Shown: positions 1-6,390 of the stretch, piece after piece
How positions within the stretch are numbered: the first letter of the stretch is position 1
How the letters are laid out: each line of letters opens with the position of its first letter
Notes under the pieces: generated by a model
Told to the model about the DNA's origin: nothing
Databases searched by the model: none
What the model saw: the letters and a program-made list of their open reading frames with translations, nothing else
Translations under genes and position numbers: made by a program
NCBI GenBank assembly: GCA_003219945.1
Contig: QHQV01000069.1
Span: 1 to 6,433 of the forward strand
Source of the DNA: Verrucomicrobiota bacterium
GTDB taxonomy: Bacteria; Verrucomicrobiota; Verrucomicrobiia; Chthoniobacterales; UBA10450
Direction of reading: 5' to 3'
DNA length: 6,433 bases

Positions 1-1437
1 CCATATCAGCAGCTCGCTTTCATCTACACGAGGTATCTAAAGAGAACGGACCAGGCGATCGATTACGCCAATCGCGCGATCGCTCTGAATCCCGGAGATG
101 TGGAAGGTTATCAGCGCCTGGTTGAAATCGAACTCACAGCCGGCCAAGAGAGAAGGGCACTTGAGGCTCTGGATCGCGCCCTAAAAGTGAATAGCAGTGA
201 TCCGAACTTTTGGATACGCCTGGGAAAGCTTTACGTGGCCATTCTTTTTAAATCCGATTCACAGCCGAGGCCCGACGAACTGAAGAAGACCAACGAGGTT
301 TTCAAAAGAGCGGCAGAACATGCCGGCGATGATCCAGGCACCCTCAAGGAAGTAGCAGATTATTACGCAGCATCCCAGCAACTAAAGGAAGCAATCCCGC
401 TTTATTTGCGTGTTCTCGAACTGCAACCGGACGACGCAAATGCGCGAGAGAAATTGGCGACCGGCTTTGTCCTGACAAACCAAAGAGACAAGGCGGTTGA
501 GATGCTTGAGCAAATTATCAAGGAACACCCCGAAAAATATCAACCGTACGACTTACTGGCCCAGGTGCTCGATGAGGAAGCGCGATCGCTTCAGCGCGCG
601 AATCGGATCGAGGAAGCGCAAGCGAAATTCGCCAAGGTCGCCGCCAATTACGAGCAAAGCCTCTTGATCAATCCAAACCACGCCGGCACGTATGTGCGTC
701 TGGCGGAGTTACTCCTCGGCGTCCTACGAGACCCGGAGCACGCAGTGAAATTGCTGGGCGAGGCCCGGCGCCGATTTCCAGGGGCGCCGGAGATCGTTTA
801 TTACCTGGGGATCGCGCAGCGTGAAGCAAAGCAAAGCCAGCAAGCGGTGGCGACGTTCGAGGAGGCGCTGCATGAAGCGCAACTCGAAGAGGACGATGAT
901 TTCGTAAATGCGAAGTTTTACTTCAACTATGGAGCGGCTGCCGAACAAGCGGGCTTATACGAGAAGGCCGCTGATTTACTTCGTAAATCGATTGCGCTCG
1001 ACCCCGAGAACTCAGCCGAGGCTAGCAATTACCTGGGTTACATGTGGGCTGATCACAAGATGAATCTCGACGAAGCTGAAACGATGATCAGATGCGCGCT
1101 GGAGAGCGAACCGAACAATCCTTCTTACCTCGATAGTCTCGGCTGGGTGGAATTTCGGAAAGGTCAGTTTGATCGAGCCTTAGACAACCTGCTCCGCGCT
1201 GCGAAGACTGCACAGCGCGAAGATCCGGTCGTGCTTGAACACATCGGCGACACGTATCTGAAATTGAACCGGACCCGGGAAGCCTTGGAAGCCTGGCAGA
1301 AAGCTCTGGCACTGGACCCGAAAAACAAGAATCTCACGGATAAAATCGAGACCACGAAAAAGACCATCGGCAAGAATTTTATCGGAAAACACCAATCCCA
1401 CCTAACGAGTGCTCTAACATCGAAAATCGAACACTGA
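1..1437 (+). CDS. TPR-repeat protein, 5'-truncated by window edge
   Basis: The frame is open from base 1, and the 33 codons before the first possible start (a GTG at 100) already encode a good TPR helix pair ending in ALNP. The true start therefore lies outside the window; 478 residues are visible. I count about twelve TPR-like units, with recurring helix B ends such as LELQPDD, LLINPNH, IALDPEN and ALALDPKN. Two units carry inserts (about residues 82-100 and 190-205). Near residues 342-385 is the run YLGYMWAD...LDEAE...YLDSLGWV, a pattern common in bacterial envelope-associated TPR proteins. TPR arrays bind proteins and are not catalytic, so a scaffold role is inferred. Any signal peptide would be upstream and unseen. 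The last 18 residues (IGKHQSHL...SKIEH) do not look like TPR and are partly encoded by a heptamer repeat. The gene lies 34 bp ahead of the permease gene on the same strand, so co-transcription is likely. Confidence 0.93.
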   Translation, partial: PYQQLAFIYTRYLKRTDQAIDYANRAIALNPGDVEGYQRLVEIELTAGQERRALEALDRALKVNSSDPNFWIRLGKLYVAILFKSDSQPRPDELKKTNEVFKRAAEHAGDDPGTLKEVADYYAASQQLKEAIPLYLRVLELQPDDANAREKLATGFVLTNQRDKAVEMLEQIIKEHPEKYQPYDLLAQVLDEEARSLQRANRIEEAQAKFAKVAANYEQSLLINPNHAGTYVRLAELLLGVLRDPEHAVKLLGEARRRFPGAPEIVYYLGIAQREAKQSQQAVATFEEALHEAQLEEDDDFVNAKFYFNYGAAAEQAGLYEKAADLLRKSIALDPENSAEASNYLGYMWADHKMNLDEAETMIRCALESEPNNPSYLDSLGWVEFRKGQFDRALDNLLRAAKTAQREDPVVLEHIGDTYLKLNRTREALEAWQKALALDPKNKNLTDKIETTKKTIGKNFIGKHQSHLTSALTSKIEH

Positions 1438-1441
1438 ACAT
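1411..1441. repeat. Degenerate heptamer tandem repeat across a stop codon
   Basis: Three consecutive 7-mers, CATCGAA, AATCGAA and CACTGAA (1418-1438), are followed by CAT. A weaker unit, GCTCTAA (1411-1417), precedes them. The array encodes the end of the first TPR protein and supplies its TGA stop (1435-1437). Read on the other strand it gives TTCGATTTTCGATG, which resembles dispersed GTTCGAT-type heptamer repeats that I recall from Verrucomicrobia and related genomes. That family link is from memory and was not searched. The periodicity itself is seen directly, but the array is short and imperfect. Confidence 0.55.
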
Positions 1442-1463
1442 TTGCCGCCGACATTTCGATTAC

Positions 1464-1468
1464 GGTGA
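1464..1468 (+). promoter_or_regulatory. Ribosome binding site of the AI-2E-family permease
   Basis: GGTGA lies three bases before the ATG at 1472. It matches the 3' part of the extended Shine-Dalgarno consensus AAGGAGGTGA, for which close spacing is acceptable. It supports the ATG at 1472, and it is the only recognisable ribosome binding site in the window. Confidence 0.5.
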
Positions 1469-1471
1469 GAA

Positions 1472-2833
1472 ATGAAGGATTACCCCACATCGTGGCAACG
1501 CAAGATGATGTGGGCGGCGCTGACTGCCTGTTTCATCGTTGTTCTCGTCGTCATTGTTGCCGCCGTGATCTGGGCCGGCGCCAGCATAATCAGTTTTCTC
1601 CAACCGATTCTGATCCCGGTGGCGATCGCCGCAATTCTCACCTATTTGCTCGATCCGCTGGTGACGAAAATGTCTCGCGGAGCGCTTACTCGCACCAAGG
1701 CCATTGCGTTGCTTTTCGCAATAGCGCTTTTTGCATTGGGCGGTTTGGCAGCATGGCTCGTTCCGACGATCTCCGTTCAGAGCGCCAATTTCGCCAGGCA
1801 AATCCCCTCATACACCGAGCGGGCTCGTGATTACATCGTCGATCTTATCTATCGGTTTGACCAGACATTCGGGTTGCTGGGCGCAGGACAGACCAAATCT
1901 GCGTCGAAAAATCTTACCAATTTTTTGATCGGTCCGGGGCCATCTCCTTCTCCCAACCGACAAACGATGTCGAGTCCAGCCGCATCGCCGCAACCAACTG
2001 CGCCTGCCACTCAAGTAATCGCCCCAATGCAACCCAAGCTGAGTAATGCCGAACGCCAGCGCATCCAAGCGTACGTGGAAAAACAAATGCCGAAGTTGCA
2101 GGAAGCGCTGCCGACTTTACTCGGAAAGCTGTGGGATATCTTGAAGACAAGCATCGGCGGATTTCTCGGCGCTACCGGCTTCTTGCTCAGTCTTATTTTG
2201 GTCCCCGTCTATTTGTTCTTTCTGCTCAAAGAAAAGCCGCGCATCGAGAAAAGATGGACAGATTACCTGCCGTTGCGCGCGTCGCCGCTGAAGAACGAAC
2301 TGGCGGATGTAATATTACAAATCAATTCCTACGTTGTCGCGTACTTCCGTGGTCAACTACTTGTATGTCTGATTGACGGCATCCTCATTGGCATCGCGTT
2401 GACACTGTTCGGCCTGAACTTTGCGGCAGTAATCGGCGCGATGGTGGTCGTTCTCACCATGATTCCGTATATCGGGATCATCATTTGTTGGGTGCCGGCT
2501 GTTCTCATCGCCGCATTTCAATGGGGTGATTGGACTCACCCGATCATTGTAACCGCGATTTTTATCGTGATTCAGAACCTGGAGGGCCTCTTTTACGCGC
2601 CACGGATCGTTGGAAACTACGTTGGCTTACATCCGATGACTGTCATTGTGTCGATCTTTGTCTGGGGCTTGATAATTGGCGGAGTGATCGGTCCGCTCCT
2701 TGCTGTGCCGCTCACAGCCACACTAAAAGTGCTTTTCGGACGTTACGTTTGGGGTCGGCATTTGGAGGACCAGCTTCTACCGAACGAAACGGCTCTCACC
2801 GCTGAAGAAATTGAAATGCCGACTCATCATTAG
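1472..2833 (+). CDS. AI-2E family transporter (PerM/UPF0118-type membrane protein)
   Basis: This 453-residue polytopic inner-membrane protein fits the AI-2E transporter family (PF01594). N-terminal hydrophobic helices span about 13-37, 42-64 and 76-98. A soluble region follows (about 100-225), then a helix near 230-252 ending in the typical FFLLKEKP. The C-terminal half carries the family hallmarks: YFRGQLL (291-297), a Gly-rich helix, IPYIG (331-335), the run PRIVGNYVGLHPMTVIV (377-393), and GGVIGPLLAVPL (403-414). About eight helices in all fit the family fold. Members have been linked to autoinducer-2 export, ion/proton antiport or general permease roles, so the substrate here is unknown. 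The oddity is a Pro/Ser/Ala/Thr-rich stretch at about 153-188 inside the soluble loop, probably a disordered linker. The length is somewhat above the usual 340-400 residues, mostly because of this insert. The gene lies between two TPR genes on the same strand. Confidence 0.92.
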   Translation: MKDYPTSWQRKMMWAALTACFIVVLVVIVAAVIWAGASIISFLQPILIPVAIAAILTYLLDPLVTKMSRGALTRTKAIALLFAIALFALGGLAAWLVPTISVQSANFARQIPSYTERARDYIVDLIYRFDQTFGLLGAGQTKSASKNLTNFLIGPGPSPSPNRQTMSSPAASPQPTAPATQVIAPMQPKLSNAERQRIQAYVEKQMPKLQEALPTLLGKLWDILKTSIGGFLGATGFLLSLILVPVYLFFLLKEKPRIEKRWTDYLPLRASPLKNELADVILQINSYVVAYFRGQLLVCLIDGILIGIALTLFGLNFAAVIGAMVVVLTMIPYIGIIICWVPAVLIAAFQWGDWTHPIIVTAIFIVIQNLEGLFYAPRIVGNYVGLHPMTVIVSIFVWGLIIGGVIGPLLAVPLTATLKVLFGRYVWGRHLEDQLLPNETALTAEEIEMPTHH

Positions 2834-2848
2834 CGCAGCAAACAACGC

Positions 2849-4735
2849 ATGAAAGGGAGAAGTGTATCGACGGGCGTCGAGACAGCGCACCACATTCCGG
2901 GTCAACTTGAGCATGCCGAACGCGGGAAAGGCCGGCAATCGTCTGGCAGAACGCACTCGATGTTTCAGGGGCAACTTACGAGGCATCGCCTGTGTATTGC
3001 GATTGCGGGATTGGCAATCGCTCTCTTGGTAGGCGTTTTCTTCATAACTTACGGCTCTAAATTGTACGAGAACTGGCGCGAACGCCGTTTGCTACAGCAA
3101 GCAACTACACTCTCGCAAGAGGGAAAGCTCAGCAAAGCCGCGCAAATCGCGCAGGAACTCGCCAGCCGCCATCCGGATTCTCTCGCAGCGCTGTCGATCC
3201 TGGCAGACACAGCGGAAAGACAAAACCTTGAAGAAGCCGTTGCATGGCGGGAGCGGATAGCGCGATTACTGCCAGGAGACGCAGAGAGTCAGCTCAACTT
3301 TGCCTCCGCGGCGCTCCGCTTTGGGAAGCTCGATGTCGCCCGCGAAGCGCTTCATCGAGTCTCTCCGAGAGATCGGGACAGCGCAGCCTTTCATGTCGTT
3401 GCTGGTTGGCTGGCGCGCGGAGAAGGCAATTTTGCCGAGCAGGAGGAGCAATTCGCTGCTGCGGTAAAGAAAGAACCAAAGAACGAGCTCTATCAATTCA
3501 ATCTCGCGGCACTACAAATTCGTTCCAAAGACGCGGAAAAGCGCAAGAACGCTCGGAACACGCTCGAGCGACTTAACACCATAGTGTCGTACCGAACTGG
3601 TGCCCTGCGAGCATTGCTCAATGATGCTGTGGAACGCAATGACCTGACCGCGGCTGATGGCTTTGCCCAACAGCTCCAAATGTCGCCAGAGGTCACATTC
3701 GGCGATTACCTGCTTTGCCTGAATTTTTACCGAAGGCTAGACGAAAAAAAATTCCGGCAGCTGCTTGAAAAAGTGAAACCGTTCGCGACGCGTAATACAT
3801 CTGATCTCGCATCTTTGATCGACTGGATGAATCAGAACGGACTCGCCGGAGACGTTGTGAAGTGGGTGAACAAGTTGCCGACTGCACGACTTAATTCGCC
3901 GCCTCCGTCTGTCGCAGTCGCGGATACTTATGCAACCGTGAAGAATTGGTCGCGTCTGAAACGCTGGACACGGATCGGAAGTTGGGCTGACGCCGAATAC
4001 CTACGTCTGGCGTACGGTGCAATCGCGGAGCGGCACTTGCGTTCTCGCAGCGGTTCGAGGACGAACTCGGAGTTCGAAACGCTTTGGCAATCTGCCGATG
4101 GATTGGCACTGTCCCGGCCGGAACGTGAACTTACGCTGGCCCGACTCGCCACGAAATGGCAATTGGCGAACCAGGCCGAAGACCTCTGGGTGCGCGTCGA
4201 ACAAAATCCGACGAGGCGCCGTGAAGCGCTCGACAATCTTCGGCAGCTGTATCGCGCCAAGGGCGAAACAACCAAACTGTACGAAGTTCTCCAACGGCTT
4301 CATGAGAGTTCGCCTAACGAGGCGCCGATCACGGCGGACCTTGCGCGGCTCGGCCTGGACATTGCCGAAAATATCGAACGCTCACATCAACTCGCGAAAG
4401 AGGCTTATGACCGTGCGCCGAATGATGTCGATTGCGCGGTAACCTACGCATTTTCACTTCATCGCCTTGGCAGAAATGCAGAGGCTCTTGCCATTATCCA
4501 AAGTCTGCCGCCTGACCAGCTCCACGATCCGCACGCAGCCGTTTACGTCGCCCTTGTGCTGCTCGCGGGAAGCGAAGTCGAGGAAGCAAGGGGTTACATA
4601 GACGCCGCCGAAAACGGCAAACTTTACCCGGAAGAGAAAAAGCTGATCGAGGAAGCAAAGACGAAGCTCATCGCGGCGTCTACAACTCCGGTACCGGTAG
4701 ACTCACCATCGCCCAGCGCAACACCTCCGCTATAG
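2849..4735 (+). CDS. Membrane-anchored TPR-repeat protein
   Basis: A protein of 628 residues if it starts at the ATG at 2849, 15 bp after the permease stop. One hydrophobic helix (about 48-67, LCIAIAGLAIALLVGVFF) is preceded by basic residues, suggesting a signal anchor with the remainder outside the cytoplasm. No cleavage site or lipobox Cys is evident. TPR-like helix pairs are clear at about 82-245 (for example EGKLSKAAQIAQELASRHPD) and again at about 420-590 (for example RLGRNAEALAIIQSLP). The middle (250-420) is alpha-helical but irregular. The tail (611-628, TPVPVDSPSPSATPPL) is Pro/Ser-rich and probably disordered. No catalytic motif is seen; a scaffold role is inferred. The start is uncertain: neither the ATG at 2849 nor the in-frame ATG at 2960 has a Shine-Dalgarno site. 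The latter would give a more typical short basic tail (MFQGQLTRHR) before the anchor. Its stop lies 2 bp from that of the convergent nucleotidyltransferase gene. Confidence 0.88.
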   Translation: MKGRSVSTGVETAHHIPGQLEHAERGKGRQSSGRTHSMFQGQLTRHRLCIAIAGLAIALLVGVFFITYGSKLYENWRERRLLQQATTLSQEGKLSKAAQIAQELASRHPDSLAALSILADTAERQNLEEAVAWRERIARLLPGDAESQLNFASAALRFGKLDVAREALHRVSPRDRDSAAFHVVAGWLARGEGNFAEQEEQFAAAVKKEPKNELYQFNLAALQIRSKDAEKRKNARNTLERLNTIVSYRTGALRALLNDAVERNDLTAADGFAQQLQMSPEVTFGDYLLCLNFYRRLDEKKFRQLLEKVKPFATRNTSDLASLIDWMNQNGLAGDVVKWVNKLPTARLNSPPPSVAVADTYATVKNWSRLKRWTRIGSWADAEYLRLAYGAIAERHLRSRSGSRTNSEFETLWQSADGLALSRPERELTLARLATKWQLANQAEDLWVRVEQNPTRRREALDNLRQLYRAKGETTKLYEVLQRLHESSPNEAPITADLARLGLDIAENIERSHQLAKEAYDRAPNDVDCAVTYAFSLHRLGRNAEALAIIQSLPPDQLHDPHAAVYVALVLLAGSEVEEARGYIDAAENGKLYPEEKKLIEEAKTKLIAASTTPVPVDSPSPSATPPL

Positions 4736-4737
4736 CA

Positions 4738-5553
4738 TCACTGTTCTTTTTCGATTGCATCTGTCCAATCCGCGATGTCTTTCTCATTCATCTGAACACG
4801 CTCTTGCAAACGTGCATCCCGAAGTCCCCACTCCTGTACGTCCACCAAATATTGCTGCCGGGAAAGTAGCGTACCGCGGCATAATCGTTCTGGCCCGGCC
4901 GTCCCCGCTTCACTCCGGAGCCGCGTAATCAAATCCTCCATAATCGGCGCCGGGATTCGCGCGCGTTCACCGGGATAAATGTAGCCGAACAGAATCAAAT
5001 GACTGAGCAGTACGCGCCAATCAGAACCGAACCGGCGAACCAGGTGCGCCCAATCGATCTCTGCCGCGCAGCAGCGAAGAATGTGCGCGATGTCGGCGCC
5101 GTCGAACCGTTCGCGTTCCATGATGTAAGCCTTCATCCAAATCATTTCCTCCGGCGCGCAAAGTTTCACCGGCACGCCCAGCAGCTCGTCGTCGAGCGCG
5201 CGGTCAAACCACGAATCATCCACTTCGCACAATCCATTGCCGGCTCGAAAAATCAGATCAAGGATATCTCCTTCGTAAGTCGCCTTCGCCAACCAATGCG
5301 GGAATGTCAGTTCGGTTTTGTACCCCCCGCGGGCTAGCGCACGGAGGGCAGCCTTCACATGATTTGGCCGCACATAAAGATCGAAATCCTTCGTGCTACG
5401 CGACACACCTCCGCACACCTCCACCATGTACGCGCCGCCGATCAGGAACGGAACCTCGGCAGAATGCAATGCTTCCACTGATCTGCGATGAAACTCATCG
5501 CGGCGGCCTTCACCGTGAGTGGTTCGAACTGCCGTGGCTGTGCTCGCAGTCAT
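4738..5553 (-). CDS. Nucleotidyltransferase-fold protein
   Basis: A 271-residue soluble protein with the pol-beta-type nucleotidyltransferase signature. GG at 39-40 (FLIGGAYMVE) is followed by RSTKDFDLYVRP, giving the metal-binding pair Asp56/Asp58. A third acidic position is offered by GDILDLIF (Asp96 or, more likely, Asp99). The run PEEMIWMKAYIMERERFDGA (134-153), continuing DIAHIL, matches the helical segment after the core in AbiEii-like and related proteins (K, R and D-x-x-D pattern). A C-terminal helical region follows, with CRGTLLSRQQYLVDVQEWG (225-243), which I believe is conserved in a family of stand-alone bacterial nucleotidyltransferases of unknown substrate. The catalytic set looks complete. 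No AbiEi-like antitoxin or HEPN partner is adjacent, so a toxin role is not supported. The start is the ATG at 5553 with no clear ribosome site. It diverges from the metallophosphoesterase gene across 101 bp, suggesting shared control. The real substrate could be RNA, a protein or a small molecule. Confidence 0.85.
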   Translation of the reverse strand: MTASTATAVRTTHGEGRRDEFHRRSVEALHSAEVPFLIGGAYMVEVCGGVSRSTKDFDLYVRPNHVKAALRALARGGYKTELTFPHWLAKATYEGDILDLIFRAGNGLCEVDDSWFDRALDDELLGVPVKLCAPEEMIWMKAYIMERERFDGADIAHILRCCAAEIDWAHLVRRFGSDWRVLLSHLILFGYIYPGERARIPAPIMEDLITRLRSEAGTAGPERLCRGTLLSRQQYLVDVQEWGLRDARLQERVQMNEKDIADWTDAIEKEQ

Positions 5554-5576
5554 TACTCATCAATTACGCACTGGAA

Positions 5577-5600
5577 CCCCGCCACGCGTGCATAGCGGGG
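5577..5600. other. GC-rich inverted repeat between divergent genes
   Basis: CCCCGC (5577-5582) pairs perfectly with GCGGGG (5595-5600). The 12-base spacer contains the self-complementary octamer CACGCGTG (5583-5590). The element lies in the 101-bp divergent region (5554-5654), 23 bp before the nucleotidyltransferase start and 54 bp before the metallophosphoesterase start. It could be an operator, a leader hairpin in the nucleotidyltransferase mRNA, or part of a dispersed repeat. No T-tract follows on either strand, so it is not a standard intrinsic terminator. I could not find convincing -35/-10 boxes for either gene in this region. Confidence 0.5.
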
Positions 5601-5654
5601 GGTGATCTTTACGCGAAACGTCCATGCTGAGTCGCCATTTCGTTTCTTAAAGCG

Positions 5655-6374
5655 ATGGCAAAACGAACGTTGCGTATCGCTGCGACCGCAGATCTTCACT
5701 ACGGAAAGCATTCGCGCGGAAAAATGCAGGAAGCGTTTGCCGAGATTTCTGGGAGCGCAGATGTGCTGCTTCTCTGCGGCGATCTCACCGAGTACGGACT
5801 GCCCGAAGAAGCGGAGGAACTCGCCGCCGATATTCGCAGTGCGGTGAGAATTCCGTGTATCGGCGTCATTGGTAATCATGATTATGAATCAGGAAAGCCG
5901 GAACTCGTCGCGAACATTCTCGATCAGACCGGCGTGACCATGCTCAACGGTGAAGCGGTCGAAATCGCCGGTGTTGGGTTCGCGGGCATCTGCGGGTTCG
6001 GCGGCGGTTTCGGCCGGCGGATGCTGAACGCGTGGGGCGAGCCGCTGATTAAACAATTTGTGCAGGAATCAATCAGCCACGCCATTCGTCTTGAGCAGGC
6101 GCTAGTGAAGCTGCAAACGGAGCGCAGAATTGTGGTCCTGCATTACTCTCCAATTCGCGCAACGTTGGAGGGGGAAGATCCAGAAATCTACGCGTTCCTC
6201 GGTTCCAGTCGCCTCGAAGAACCGATCAACCGATTCCGCACCACCGCAGTATTCCACGGTCACGCACACAATGGAGTTACCGAGGGGAAAACTTCAACTG
6301 GCATTCCCGTCTACAACGTCTCAGCGCCAGCACTGCGCAAAATCGGAACGCCCTATAGAATTGTCGAACTGTAG
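5655..6374 (+). CDS. Calcineurin-like metallophosphoesterase
   Basis: A 239-residue soluble protein with every metal-binding motif of the calcineurin-like phosphoesterase superfamily in order. These are ADLHYG (Asp13, His15), CGDLTEYG (Asp43), GNHD (73-76, Asn74 and His75), VVLHYSP (His163) and HGHAHNG (His203, His205). Such enzymes hydrolyse phosphomonoesters or phosphodiesters with a two-metal centre; the substrate here cannot be read from sequence. Between the third and fourth motifs is a Gly-rich segment (GICGFGGGFGRR, 111-122). Near the C-terminus, FLGSSRLEEPINRF (181-194) precedes the final His motif. I recall both as features of one stand-alone subfamily, which sets it apart from nucleotidase or Mre11/SbcD types. 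There is no signal peptide, so it is probably cytoplasmic. The ATG at 5655 is the first in-frame ATG after an in-frame TGA at 5628, but no strong ribosome site precedes it. It is divergent from the nucleotidyltransferase gene, and the two may share a substrate. Confidence 0.93.
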   Translation: MAKRTLRIAATADLHYGKHSRGKMQEAFAEISGSADVLLLCGDLTEYGLPEEAEELAADIRSAVRIPCIGVIGNHDYESGKPELVANILDQTGVTMLNGEAVEIAGVGFAGICGFGGGFGRRMLNAWGEPLIKQFVQESISHAIRLEQALVKLQTERRIVVLHYSPIRATLEGEDPEIYAFLGSSRLEEPINRFRTTAVFHGHAHNGVTEGKTSTGIPVYNVSAPALRKIGTPYRIVEL

Positions 6375-6375
6375 A

Positions 6376-6390
6376 GCGTCTGTCAGACGC
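6376..6390. other. Perfect 7-bp inverted repeat after the phosphoesterase stop
   Basis: GCGTCTG and CAGACGC flank a single T, one base after the stop codon at 6372-6374. As RNA it could form a 6-bp stem with a GUC loop. The downstream sequence (AATCGCCAG) has no T-run, so this is at best a weak terminator or a transcript-end stabilising hairpin. It could also be one copy of a dispersed palindromic repeat. The remaining bases up to 6433 show no gene or motif that I can support. Confidence 0.45.

Noticed and set aside
1460..1801. Minus-strand frame of 113 codons opposite the permease N-terminus
   Set aside because: The composition (runs of Asn, Asp and Arg, such as NNDDENNDE) is what antisense of a membrane-helix coding region gives; there is no independent evidence for a gene.
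1472..2833. Autoinducer-2 quorum-sensing role for the AI-2E-family protein
   Set aside because: The family name comes from one member; the family is broad and functionally diverse, and no luxS or lsr-type gene is in the window.
4017..4442. Plus-strand frame of 141 codons inside the second TPR gene
   Set aside because: It is rich in Arg and Cys with no domain and sits entirely inside a well-supported gene in another frame.
4688..4697. Perfect 10-bp palindrome CCGGTACCGG
   Set aside because: It lies in the Pro/Val-rich tail coding region of the TPR gene and is explained by Pro, Val and Thr codon choice; there is no sign of function.
4729..4750. Possible terminator after the second TPR gene: GCTATAGC followed by a T-rich stretch (TTCTTTTT)
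   Set aside because: The 8-bp palindrome leaves no loop and would give a very weak stem, and the T-rich stretch is coding sequence of the opposing gene.
4738..5553. AbiE-type toxin-antitoxin or abortive-infection system
   Set aside because: No AbiEi-like antitoxin gene precedes or follows the nucleotidyltransferase; its neighbours are a TPR gene and a phosphoesterase gene.
5553..5879. Minus-strand frame of 108 codons antisense to the phosphoesterase start, whose stop overlaps the nucleotidyltransferase start (TAATG)
   Set aside because: It overlaps the start of a clear metallophosphoesterase gene, has no recognisable domain, and the stop/start overlap is easily due to chance; translational coupling is not supported.
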